From Hamadaea sp013361475 (GTDB lineage Bacteria > Actinomycetota > Actinomycetes > Mycobacteriales > Micromonosporaceae), in contig NZ_JBFAHM010000014.1 in the NCBI RefSeq assembly GCF_040654195.1, forward strand, positions 217,869 to 281,868: a DNA stretch of 64,000 nucleotides, in the 5' to 3' direction. Below, one piece after another: positions 24,930 to 32,528 of the stretch; the first letter of the stretch is position 1, and every line of letters starts with the position of its first letter. The position numbers were made by a program, and so were the translations under genes. The notes under the pieces were generated by a model. It saw only the letters and a list, made by a program, of their open reading frames with translations, had not been told where the DNA came from and searched no databases.

Positions 24930-25424
24930 ATGTCGCACATACCGGTCAACCATCGGCTGCGGCCGCTCTACCGGGCGCTGGCCGTCCTCATCGGGCTCTA
25001 CCTGCTGATCTTCGGGATCATCGGGGCGATCCAGACCGCCGACGAGCCGTTCTTCTCACGCGGCGACACGGTCGTGCTCGGGCTCAAGACGAACATGGCC
25101 TTCTCGATCCTCTCCATCGTCATGGGAGCGATCGTGGTGCTCGCCAACCTCTACGGGCGCAACATCGACCACTTCGTCGACCTGGGGGCCGGCGGCCTGT
25201 TCATGTTCGTCGGCGTCTTCGGGCTGATCATCATCCGGTCCGACTTGAACAAGCTGAACTTCTCGGTCGCGACCTGTGTGGTGTCCAGCCTGATCGGCAC
25301 CGCGCTGCTCACGATCGGCCTCTACAACCGCACCGGCCCGGCCGAGCAGGCCCGCCAGGAGGAGGCCATCCGCGTACCGGGCGGGCAGCATCCGGGGAAG
25401 AAGACGGCCAGCCACGCGGTGTGA
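24930..25424 (+). CDS. DUF4383 membrane protein, paralogue
   Basis: The 164-residue protein has four membrane helices with the family start VNHRLRPLYRALAV and the central YGRNIDHFVD. It is the second DUF4383 copy in this region and carries a longer hydrophilic C-terminal tail. GGGAG lies about ten bases before the ATG. Function is unknown. A strong hairpin follows the stop. Confidence 0.85.
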   Translation: MSHIPVNHRLRPLYRALAVLIGLYLLIFGIIGAIQTADEPFFSRGDTVVLGLKTNMAFSILSIVMGAIVVLANLYGRNIDHFVDLGAGGLFMFVGVFGLIIIRSDLNKLNFSVATCVVSSLIGTALLTIGLYNRTGPAEQARQEEAIRVPGGQHPGKKTASHAV

Positions 25425-25430
25425 GGCCGA

Positions 25431-25455
25431 CCGCCGGGGCTACTTGCCCCGGCGG
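25431..25455. terminator. Hairpin between convergent genes
   Basis: The 9-bp arms CCGCCGGGG and CCCCGGCGG flank a seven-base loop between the stops of the DUF4383 and TetR genes. It can act as a bidirectional transcription stop; there is no T-tract. Confidence 0.5.
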
Positions 25456-26180
25456 GTCAGCAGACCGGGCTTCTGCTCCAACTGGGCCAGCCCGTTCCAG
25501 GCCAGGTTGACCATGTGGGCGGCTACCGTCTCCTTGCGCGGCTTGCGCACCTCGAGCCACCAGCGGCCCACCAGCGACACCATGCCGACGAGCGCCTGCG
25601 AGTACAGCTCGGCCAGCTTCGGGTCGTAGCCCCGCGTCTTGAACTCGGCGCCGAGGATGTGCTCGACCTGGTGCGCGACGTCGTTGAGGACCGAGGAGAA
25701 GTTGCCCGAGGCCGACATCACCGGCGACTCCCGGACGAGCACCCGGAAACCGTTGGTCTCTTCCTCGATGTAGTCCAGCAGCGCCAGGGCGGCCTGTTCC
25801 AGGAGCTCACGAGGATGGCCGGCGGTCAGCGCGGCGGCGATGCGGTCCAGCAGCGAGCGCACCTCCCGGTCCACGACGACCGCGTACAGGCCCTCCTTGC
25901 CACCGAAGTGCTCGTAGACCACCGGCTTGGAGACCTTGGCCCGGGCCGCGACCTCCTCGATCGAGGTCGCGTCGAACCCGCGCTCCGCGAACAGCTGCCG
26001 CCCGATGGCGATCAGCTGCTCGCGACGCTGCGCCGCCGACATGCGGACCCGCCCCTTGGCCGTCGTGCGCTCGGCCGCCGGTCGCGCCGCCTGGTCGCGT
26101 ACTCGCGCTTCTTCCACGCCGCCATCCTGCCAGGCCGACGCCCCCGCGGGTCGCTCCGGCAGTGCGGCGGTGAAGGTCAC
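25440..26180 (-). CDS. TetR-family transcriptional regulator
   Basis: The helix-turn-helix region reads AERGFDATSIEEVAARAKVS and YEHFGGKEGLY, typical of TetR. The C-terminal domain is of the lipid-metabolism regulator type. The GTG at 26180 overlaps the desaturase stop (GTGA), so the two genes are coupled, although the first 45 residues are low-complexity and an internal GTG near 26117 may be used. By position it probably senses acyl-CoA and controls the desaturase, as DesT-like or Rv3230c-neighbour regulators do. That role is inferred. Confidence 0.8.
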   Translation of the reverse strand: MTFTAALPERPAGASAWQDGGVEEARVRDQAARPAAERTTAKGRVRMSAAQRREQLIAIGRQLFAERGFDATSIEEVAARAKVSKPVVYEHFGGKEGLYAVVVDREVRSLLDRIAAALTAGHPRELLEQAALALLDYIEEETNGFRVLVRESPVMSASGNFSSVLNDVAHQVEHILGAEFKTRGYDPKLAELYSQALVGMVSLVGRWWLEVRKPRKETVAAHMVNLAWNGLAQLEQKPGLLTRRGK

Positions 26181-27217
26181 CGGCCGAGGCGGCCGGCGCT
26201 CGCCTGAGCGCCCTCCACCAGCTTCGAGGCCAGCCGGTCACGCTTGGGCCAGCGCACATTGGTCGCCCAGCCGGCCTTCTCGAAGAGCCAGATGGTACGC
26301 GCGGAGATGTCGATCTGGCCCTTCATGACCCCGTGCCGGGCGCAGGTCGGGTCGGAGTGGTGCAGGTTGTGCCAGCTCTCGCCGAACGACAGGATCGCCA
26401 GCGGCCAGAAGTTGGAGGCCTTGTCGCCGTCGCGGGTCTCGAACGGGCGCTCGCCGTACACGTGGCAGATCGAGTTGATGGACCACGTGACGTGGTGCAG
26501 CAGGCCGACCCGGACCAGCCCGGCCCAGAAGAACGCGGTCAGCGCGCCCTGCCAGGACCAGGTGACCAGGCCGCCGACGGCGGCCGGGGCGAGCAGCGAG
26601 ACGGCGATGAGGGTGGGGAAGAGCTTGTCGACCTTCTGGATGTCCTTGTCGGCCACCAGATCCGGGGCGAACCGCGCGCGGTTGGTCATCTCCCGCTTGA
26701 ACAGCCAGCCCATGTGCGCGTAGAACAGGCCCTTGGTCAGCGCCCAGAACGAGGTGCCGAAGCGCCACGGCGAGTGGGGGTCGCCCTCGTTGTCGGAGAA
26801 CGCGTGGTGGCGGCGGTGGTCGGCGACCCACTGGGTGGGCGAGCCCTCGACCGCGAAGGAGCCTGCGACCGCGAGCGTCACGCGCAGCCATCGGGTGGCC
26901 TTGAACGAGCCGTGGGTGAGGTAGCGGTGGAAGCCGACCGTGATGCCCATCCCGGCCACGCAGTACCAGACTCCGAAGATCGCGACGTCGACCCAGGACA
27001 GCCAGCCGCCCCAGGCCACCGGGATCGCGGCGATCAGCGCGATGAACGGGATGACGACGAACGCCCACAGGCTGATCAGCACACCGGTCGACTGCGCGCC
27101 CTCGGTGAGCGGCTTCGGTCCCCGGATGGTCTGCTCGATCTCGGCGGCGCCGGTCGCGTTGGTCTCGAGGTCGGCCGTCACCGTTGACTTCGTGGCCGCG
27201 TGGACGTCTGTGCTCAT
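26177..27217 (-). CDS. Acyl-CoA/stearoyl-CoA delta-9 desaturase
   Basis: The 346-residue membrane di-iron desaturase has the three histidine boxes: HRYLTH (97-102), HRRHH (134-138) and HNLHH in the C-terminal third. Four membrane helices occur in two pairs. These enzymes introduce a cis-9 double bond into long-chain acyl-CoA with O2 and a ferredoxin or cytochrome-type donor. ATG 27217 is chosen, with GAGGTG upstream. It is cotranscribed with the TetR gene. Confidence 0.9.
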   Translation of the reverse strand: MSTDVHAATKSTVTADLETNATGAAEIEQTIRGPKPLTEGAQSTGVLISLWAFVVIPFIALIAAIPVAWGGWLSWVDVAIFGVWYCVAGMGITVGFHRYLTHGSFKATRWLRVTLAVAGSFAVEGSPTQWVADHRRHHAFSDNEGDPHSPWRFGTSFWALTKGLFYAHMGWLFKREMTNRARFAPDLVADKDIQKVDKLFPTLIAVSLLAPAAVGGLVTWSWQGALTAFFWAGLVRVGLLHHVTWSINSICHVYGERPFETRDGDKASNFWPLAILSFGESWHNLHHSDPTCARHGVMKGQIDISARTIWLFEKAGWATNVRWPKRDRLASKLVEGAQASAGRLGR

Positions 27218-27274
27218 GGGCAATGGCACCTCACTGTGCTGGGCGGGGGTGGGGCGGTCTCTTACGCCTACGTC

Positions 27275-27289
27275 ACCGTAACTTACGGT
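27275..27289. promoter_or_regulatory. Palindromic operator upstream of the desaturase
   Basis: ACCGTAA-C-TTACGGT is a perfect inverted repeat with 7-bp arms, 58 bases before the desaturase ATG. It is a good candidate site for the coupled TetR protein. Confidence 0.55.
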
Positions 27290-27397
27290 CCCGTAGTTTT
27301 GTAGGGTCGGCACCTGTGAATTTCCTTGGTTCACCTGCACAAGCTCGAAGCAAACGCAAGACTCCCCTTCCTCGTACACCCGTGCTAACCCTTATGC

Positions 27398-28246
27398 ATG
27401 GACATGGGGGAGGTGGCCCGCCGTCTGCGGGCCGACGATCAGCTGTCGATAGCCCAAATCCGTGAACTCCTCGGCGTCAGCCGCGCACAGATCGACGACT
27501 GGCTTCGGGGCGTACCCGTGCCGGAGTGGACCAAACGTCCGAACGCCAAGGACGAGTTGCGCGCCCGCGCGGTCGACCTGCGCCGCTCCGGGCACACCGT
27601 TCCCGGCATCGCCGAGGAGCTGGGCGTCGCCCGGTCCACGGCTTGGCAGTGGACCAAACACATCCCGCTCGCCGGTGATCCGGCGGACGCCGAGCGCCGC
27701 CGCGCCAACGCCCGGCGGATGACCGACGCCCGCTGGGAGCGGCACCGGAGCGAGCGTGCGGTCCACCGCCGGCGGCTGGCCGCCGAGAGCGCCGCTCGCA
27801 TCGGCCCGCTCGACGAGCGTGACCTGTTGCTGCTCGGCTCGGTCATCTACTGGTGCGCCGGGACCAAAGCGACCCCGGCCCGGCCGAACGAGCGGGTGGA
27901 GCTGGTCACCGCCGACGCCCGGCTGGGCCTGATCTTCCTCCGCTTCCTGGACGCGCTGGGCGTCGCGCGCTCGGACCTGTCCCTCCGGGTGCTGCTGCAG
28001 GAGGCGGCCGATCCCGAATCAGCGGTCAGCTGGTGGGCGGATCACCTCGGCGCCCCCGTCGAGGACTTCCGTGCGCCCCATCGCAAACGGCTGCCGCCGA
28101 TGCCGGTCCGGCCCGACCAGTCGGCGGAGCGCCACGGGAGACTCCGAATACGGGTTTGCCACAGCCGGGATCTCTACCGCACCATCGAAGGTGTCCTCGA
28201 CGCGCTCGCCGAGCCTGCGGATGTGCCGGACGGCGAGGCGCGTTAG
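27398..28246 (+). CDS. HTH-containing hypothetical protein
   Basis: The 282-residue protein starts with two helix-turn-helix segments (IAQIRELLGVSRAQIDDWL at about 18-36, IAEELGVARSTAWQWTK at about 70-86). An Arg-rich linker follows. The C-terminal domain contains LLLLGSVIYWCAGTKATP, VELVTADARLGLIFLRFLD and SAVSWWADHLG. That last pattern resembles actinobacterial proteins with a homing-endonuclease-like fold, but I cannot confirm a LAGLIDADG active site. The ATG start lies directly upstream of tRNA-Gln. Confidence 0.65.
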   Translation: MDMGEVARRLRADDQLSIAQIRELLGVSRAQIDDWLRGVPVPEWTKRPNAKDELRARAVDLRRSGHTVPGIAEELGVARSTAWQWTKHIPLAGDPADAERRRANARRMTDARWERHRSERAVHRRRLAAESAARIGPLDERDLLLLGSVIYWCAGTKATPARPNERVELVTADARLGLIFLRFLDALGVARSDLSLRVLLQEAADPESAVSWWADHLGAPVEDFRAPHRKRLPPMPVRPDQSAERHGRLRIRVCHSRDLYRTIEGVLDALAEPADVPDGEAR

Positions 28247-28263
28247 GCTTTCCGCGCACACCT

Positions 28264-28335
28264 TCGGCCGTGGTGAAATTGGCATCACCTCAGATTTTGG
28301 CTCTGAAGTTTCAGGTTCGAACCCTGGCGGCCGAG
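28264..28335 (+). tRNA. tRNA-Gln (anticodon TTG)
   Basis: The 72-nt cloverleaf has perfectly paired acceptor arms TCGGCCG and CGGCCGA, a D arm GTGA/TCAC, an anticodon arm TCAGA-TTTTGGC-TCTGA with anticodon TTG, and a T arm CAGG-TTCGAAC-CCTG. The discriminator is G73, as expected for glutamine. CCA is not encoded. It precedes glmU by about 50 bases. Confidence 0.95.
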
Positions 28336-28388
28336 CTGCTCATCGCAGCAGACCCTGAAGACCTGCGGAACAAGAGGCGGTAACCCGC

Positions 28389-29840
28389 GTGGCGCGTACT
28401 GTGATCATCCTGGCGGCCGGCGAGGGCAAGCGGATGAAGTCCCAGCTGCCCAAGGTCCTCCATCCGCTGTTGGGTCGCAGTCTGGTCGGGCACGTCCTGG
28501 CCGCCACCGAGCCGCTGAGCGCCGAGCGTACGGCGGTCGTCGTCGGGCACAAGGCCGAGCAGGTCACCGAGCACCTCGCGGCGATCGCGCCGCAGGCGCG
28601 GCCGGTGCTGCAGGCCGACCAGCGGGGGACCGGGCACGCCGTGCGTACCGCCCTCGACGCTCTCGAGGACGTCACCGGCACTGTGCTCGTCGTCAACGCC
28701 GACGTCCCGCTGCTGCGGACCGAGACACTGAGCGCCCTGATCGAGCGGCACGAGGAGGAGGCCGCCGCGGCGACCGTGCTGACCGCGGTGGTGCCCGAGC
28801 CGGGGAACCTGGGCCGGATCGTGCGAGACGCCCAGGGCGGTCTGGCCGCGATCGTCGAGGCCCGGGACGCCGACGCCGAGCAGTTGGCCGTCCGGGAGAT
28901 CAACGCCGGGGTCTACGCGTTCGAGGCGGACGCCCTGCGCGACGCGCTCGGCAAGCTGACCACGCACAACGCGCAGGGCGAGGAGTACCTGACCGACGTC
29001 TTCGGCCTGCTGCTGGCGGCGGGCCGCCGGCTCGCGGTCCACACCGCGCCCGCGGTGGAGGAGACGCTCGGCTGCAACGACCGGGCCGAGCTGGCCCGGC
29101 TGGGCGCCCTGCTCCGGGATCGGATCAACGACGCCCACATGCGGGCCGGCGTGACGATCGTGGACCCGGCGTCGACCTGGATCGAGCCCGCGGTCACGAT
29201 CGATCCCGACGCGGTGATCGAACCGAACACGCAGCTCAAGGGAGCGACGTCGGTGGCGACCGGTGCGGTCGTCGGCCCCGAGGTGACGCTGATCGACACC
29301 GTCGTCGGCGAGCGGGCCGAGGTGGTCAAGGCGCACGCGGTGCTGGCCGAGATCGGCCCGCAGGCCAAGGTCGGGCCCTACGCGTACCTGCGGCCGGGGA
29401 CGACGCTCGGCGTGAAGTCCAAGGTCGGCACCTTCGTCGAGGTGAAGAACTCGTCGCTCGGCGAGGGGACGAAGGTCCCGCACCTGTCCTACGTGGGGGA
29501 CGCGACCGTCGGCGACTTCACCAACATCGGCGCGGCGAACGTCGTGGCCAACTACAACTGGCGATCGAAGAGCCGGACGATCATCGGCTCGCACGTGAAC
29601 ACGGGGTCCGACTCGGTGCTGGTGGCACCGGTGACGCTGGGAGACGGCGCGTCCACCGCGGCCGGCTCGGTCGTCGACACCGACGTCCCGCCGGGCGCGC
29701 TCGCGGTGGCGCGGGAGCGACAGGTCAACAAGGAGGGCTGGATCTTCACTCGCCGGCCCGACAGCGCCGCCGCACAGGCGGCCCGGGCCGCGCTCGACGC
29801 GGCGGGAGCGGCCGAAGAGGCCCCCGCTGACCAGGGGTGA
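28389..29840 (+). CDS. glmU: Bifunctional UDP-GlcNAc synthase GlmU
   Basis: The 483-residue enzyme makes UDP-GlcNAc from glucosamine-1-phosphate by acetylation and uridylylation. The N-terminal nucleotidyltransferase has LAAGEGKRMKSQLPKVLH (9-26) and QADQRGTGHA. The C-terminal left-handed beta-helix has GPYAYLRPGT, VEVKNS and the active-site stretch TNIGAANVVANYN. The last 25 residues are an Ala-rich tail typical of actinobacteria. A GTG start follows tRNA-Gln. Confidence 0.95.
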   Translation: MARTVIILAAGEGKRMKSQLPKVLHPLLGRSLVGHVLAATEPLSAERTAVVVGHKAEQVTEHLAAIAPQARPVLQADQRGTGHAVRTALDALEDVTGTVLVVNADVPLLRTETLSALIERHEEEAAAATVLTAVVPEPGNLGRIVRDAQGGLAAIVEARDADAEQLAVREINAGVYAFEADALRDALGKLTTHNAQGEEYLTDVFGLLLAAGRRLAVHTAPAVEETLGCNDRAELARLGALLRDRINDAHMRAGVTIVDPASTWIEPAVTIDPDAVIEPNTQLKGATSVATGAVVGPEVTLIDTVVGERAEVVKAHAVLAEIGPQAKVGPYAYLRPGTTLGVKSKVGTFVEVKNSSLGEGTKVPHLSYVGDATVGDFTNIGAANVVANYNWRSKSRTIIGSHVNTGSDSVLVAPVTLGDGASTAAGSVVDTDVPPGALAVARERQVNKEGWIFTRRPDSAAAQAARAALDAAGAAEEAPADQG

Positions 29841-29909
29841 CACGCGTTGCGGTGATCTGTCGCACCTGATCGTGAACCGGCTACGACCTTGGTCAAGTGC
29901 CGGGAGAGG

Positions 29910-29927
29910 ATGACCCGCGAGGGTCAT
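29910..29927. promoter_or_regulatory. Inverted repeat upstream of prs
   Basis: ATGACCC-GCGA-GGGTCAT forms a perfect 7-bp-arm hairpin or operator 40 bases before the prs ATG and overlaps a CATACT that could be a -10. The regulator is unknown. Confidence 0.4.
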
Positions 29928-29966
29928 ACTTGGTCGCAGTGGCGCGCGGAGGGGCAGACAGAGCCG

Positions 29967-30947
29967 ATGGGCAGCATCGTCGCGGAGAACCGGAAGAATC
30001 TGATGCTCTTCTCGGGGCGGGCGTACCCCGAGCTGGCGGAGGAGATCGGGCAGGCCTTGGGCGTCGCACCGACCCCCACCGCTGCTTACGATTTCGCCAA
30101 CGGTGAGATCTTCGTCCGGTACAAGGAGTCCGTTCGCGGCTCCGACGCCTTCGTGGTCCAGTCGATCACGAGTCCGGTCAACACCTGGGTCATGGAGACC
30201 CTGATCATGATCGACGCCCTCAAGCGGGGCTCGGCCAAGCGGATCACCGTGGTGCTCCCGTTCTACCCGTACGCCCGGCAGGACAAGAAGCACCGCGGCC
30301 GGGAGCCGATCTCGGCCCGGCTGATCGCCGACCTGCTCAAGACGGCGGGGGCGAACCGGATCCTGACGGTCGATCTGCATACCGCGCAGATTCAGGGGTT
30401 CTTCGACGGCCCGGTGGATCACTTGTTCGCGATGGACACGCTGGCCGGCTACGTCGAGGCGAAGTACGGCGATCGCGCGCTGACCGTGGTCGCGCCCGAC
30501 TCCGGCCGCGTACGCGTCGGCGAGCGCTGGACCGACCGGCTCGGCGGCTGTCCGCTGGCCTTCATCCACAAGACCCGCGACCCGCTCAAGCCCAACCAGG
30601 TGGTCGCGAACCGGGTGATCGGTGAGGTCGAGGGACGAACCTGCATCATCGTCGACGACATGATCGACACGGCCGGCACCATCTGCAAGGCCGCGGACAT
30701 CCTCTTCGACTCCGGCGCGGGCGACGTCATCGTCGCGACGACGCACGCGATCAACTCCGACCCGGCGACAGAGCGCCTCAAGAACAGCCGCATCGCCGAG
30801 GTGATCGTGACCAACACGCTCCCGATCACGCCGGAGAAGCAGTTCGACAAGCTCACGGTGCTCTCGATCGCCCCGCTGCTGGCGCGAGCCATCCGCGAGG
30901 TCTTCGACGACGGCTCCGTCACGACTCTCTTCGGCGGCCTCAGCTAA
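29967..30947 (+). CDS. prs: Ribose-phosphate pyrophosphokinase
   Basis: The 326-residue enzyme makes PRPP from ribose-5-phosphate and ATP. Diagnostic segments are YKESVRGSDAFVVQS, the ATP-binding YPYARQDKKHRGREPISA, TVDLHTAQIQGFFDGPVDH and the PRPP loop IIVDDMIDTAGT. ATG 29967 fits the family start, with GGAGGGG 12 bases upstream. The glmU-prs order is conserved in actinobacteria. Confidence 0.96.
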   Translation: MGSIVAENRKNLMLFSGRAYPELAEEIGQALGVAPTPTAAYDFANGEIFVRYKESVRGSDAFVVQSITSPVNTWVMETLIMIDALKRGSAKRITVVLPFYPYARQDKKHRGREPISARLIADLLKTAGANRILTVDLHTAQIQGFFDGPVDHLFAMDTLAGYVEAKYGDRALTVVAPDSGRVRVGERWTDRLGGCPLAFIHKTRDPLKPNQVVANRVIGEVEGRTCIIVDDMIDTAGTICKAADILFDSGAGDVIVATTHAINSDPATERLKNSRIAEVIVTNTLPITPEKQFDKLTVLSIAPLLARAIREVFDDGSVTTLFGGLS

Positions 30948-30997
30948 GACGCCGCTCACAAAGCGGGGGTGGGCTGGGGTCACGCTAGGTGGTCGGG

Positions 30998-31003
30998 TAG
31001 GCT
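30998..31003 (+). promoter_or_regulatory. Probable -10 of rplY with long leader
   Basis: TAGGCT here would give a transcript with an untranslated leader of about 140 bases before the GTG at 31151. The leader contains short complementary G/C stretches that could form structure. No -35 box is clear. Confidence 0.35.
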
Positions 31004-31150
31004 GGTCCGGTTGCCACGGCGAGGGTGCTCTGCGGGCTTCGCGGTCTGCGTTGAAGCACCGTGATCGACATGGTGCTCCGGGTCTGTGCCCGTGCGCCCT
31101 CGCGTCGGCCCACGACAGCCAGCCAGCCCGTTGAGCCAGGAGTATGAACC

Positions 31151-31786
31151 GTGTCTGAGGTAAAGATCAGCGCCGAGCCGCGTACGGAGTTCGGCAAGGG
31201 CGGCGCGCGTCGCACCCGCCGCGCCGGCAAGGTGCCCGCCGTCGTCTACGGGCATGGCGAGGCGCCCAAGCACATCGCCCTGCCCGCCCGGGAGTTCGCC
31301 GCCGCGATCCGTCACGGCGGCATGACCACCGTCTTCGAGCTGGTCGGCGAGGACGGCACCAAGACCCTCGCGCTGCCCAAGGCGATTCAGCGTGACCCGA
31401 TCCGGGACACCTTCGAGCACGTCGACCTCGTGATCGTCAAGCGGGGCGAGAAGGTCACCGTGGACGTCCCGGTGCACCTGGTCGGCACCGCGGCCGCCGG
31501 CACCCTCGTGGTGACCGAGCACGACCGCGTCTCGATCGTCGCCGAGGCGCTGCACCTGCCCGAGGCGCTTGAGGCCTCGATCGACGGCCTGGAGGCCGGT
31601 TCGCACGTCACCGCGGGTGACATCAAGCTGCCGCGCGGCGTCGAGCTCGCGACCGAGGCGGAGACCACCATCGCCGTCGTCAGCGTCGCGCCGACCGCCG
31701 AGCAGCTCGAGGGCGAGACCGCCGAGGCGGCCGAGGAGGCGGAGGAGGCCCCGGCCGCCGAGGCCGAGGCTCCCGCCGAGAGCTGA
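31151..31786 (+). CDS. rplY: Ribosomal protein bL25 (Ctc form)
   Basis: The 211-residue protein is the long Ctc/TL5 form of bL25, which binds 5S rRNA. The N-terminal L25 fold reads EVKISAEPRTEFGKGGARRTR and YGHGEAPKHI. The C-terminal TL5 domain follows, and the end is an Ala/Glu-rich tail. The GTG start has CAGGAGT eight bases upstream. It is followed by a strong intrinsic terminator and pth, the standard rplY-pth order. Confidence 0.93.
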   Translation: MSEVKISAEPRTEFGKGGARRTRRAGKVPAVVYGHGEAPKHIALPAREFAAAIRHGGMTTVFELVGEDGTKTLALPKAIQRDPIRDTFEHVDLVIVKRGEKVTVDVPVHLVGTAAAGTLVVTEHDRVSIVAEALHLPEALEASIDGLEAGSHVTAGDIKLPRGVELATEAETTIAVVSVAPTAEQLEGETAEAAEEAEEAPAAEAEAPAES

Positions 31787-31796
31787 GTTCGCTGTC

Positions 31797-31834
31797 GAAG
31801 AAGGCCGCCACGATGTGGCGGCCTTCTTCTTTCT
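31797..31834 (+). terminator. Rho-independent terminator after rplY
   Basis: The 15-bp perfect arms 31797-31811 and 31815-31829 enclose a GAT loop, and a TTTCT tract follows. It separates rplY from pth. Confidence 0.85.
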
Positions 31835-31859
31835 GGCATGGTGTACGCGGGAGGTACGC

Positions 31860-32447
31860 GTGAGCACGTGGCTGGTGGTCGGGCTGGGGAATCCGGGCCC
31901 GCAGTACGCGCAGAACCGGCACAACGTCGGTTTCATGATCGCCGACCTGCTGGCGAAGCGGGTCGGGGGATCGTTCGCGCGCAAGACCAGGGGCGGTGTC
32001 GTCGAGGTGGCCGAGGGTCGCCTGGGGTACGGCGTGGACGCCCCGAAACTGGTGCTGGCCAAGCCGTTGACCTACATGAACCTGTCGGGCGGCCCGGTCG
32101 CCGCCCTGGCCCAGTTCTACAAGGTGCCGCCGGCACAGGTCGTCGCGGTGCACGACGAACTGGACATCCCGTACGGCCAGATCCGGATGAAGCTGGGCGG
32201 TGGCGAGGGCGGCCACAACGGCCTGCGCTCGATGAGCAAGTCACTGTCGACAAAGGACTATCTGCGGGTTCGCTTCGGCGTCGGGCGGCCGCCCGGTCGC
32301 CAGGATCCGGCCGATTTCGTCCTCTCCGACTTCTCGGCGGCCGAGCGTAAGGATCTCGACTTCTTCGTCGACCGCGCGGCCGACGCGGTGGAGTCGTTGA
32401 TCGTCAAGGGCTTGGAACCAACTCAGAACGCTTACCACGCGGCGTGA
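31860..32447 (+). CDS. pth: Peptidyl-tRNA hydrolase
   Basis: The 195-residue enzyme releases tRNA from peptidyl-tRNA dropped by ribosomes. Motifs are GLGNPGPQYAQNRHNVGF with the catalytic His, KPLTYMNLSG, VVAVHDELDIP with the catalytic Asp, and GGGEGGHNGLRS. GTG 31860 is chosen because GGGAGG lies six bases before it and matches the family start. Confidence 0.95.
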   Translation: MSTWLVVGLGNPGPQYAQNRHNVGFMIADLLAKRVGGSFARKTRGGVVEVAEGRLGYGVDAPKLVLAKPLTYMNLSGGPVAALAQFYKVPPAQVVAVHDELDIPYGQIRMKLGGGEGGHNGLRSMSKSLSTKDYLRVRFGVGRPPGRQDPADFVLSDFSAAERKDLDFFVDRAADAVESLIVKGLEPTQNAYHAA

Positions 32448-32528
32448 CGTCGTCGCTGCTCACCCGTTGAACATGCCGACATAACGGGCGTCCGCAGCGC
32501 CCGTGCGTCGGCGAGCGGGGGTGCGCGG

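Noticed and set aside
28311..30983. Very long minus-strand frame (890 codons) opposite glmU and prs
   Set aside because: It is antisense to two well-identified enzymes and has biased Arg/Asp/Gly composition typical of a high-GC shadow.
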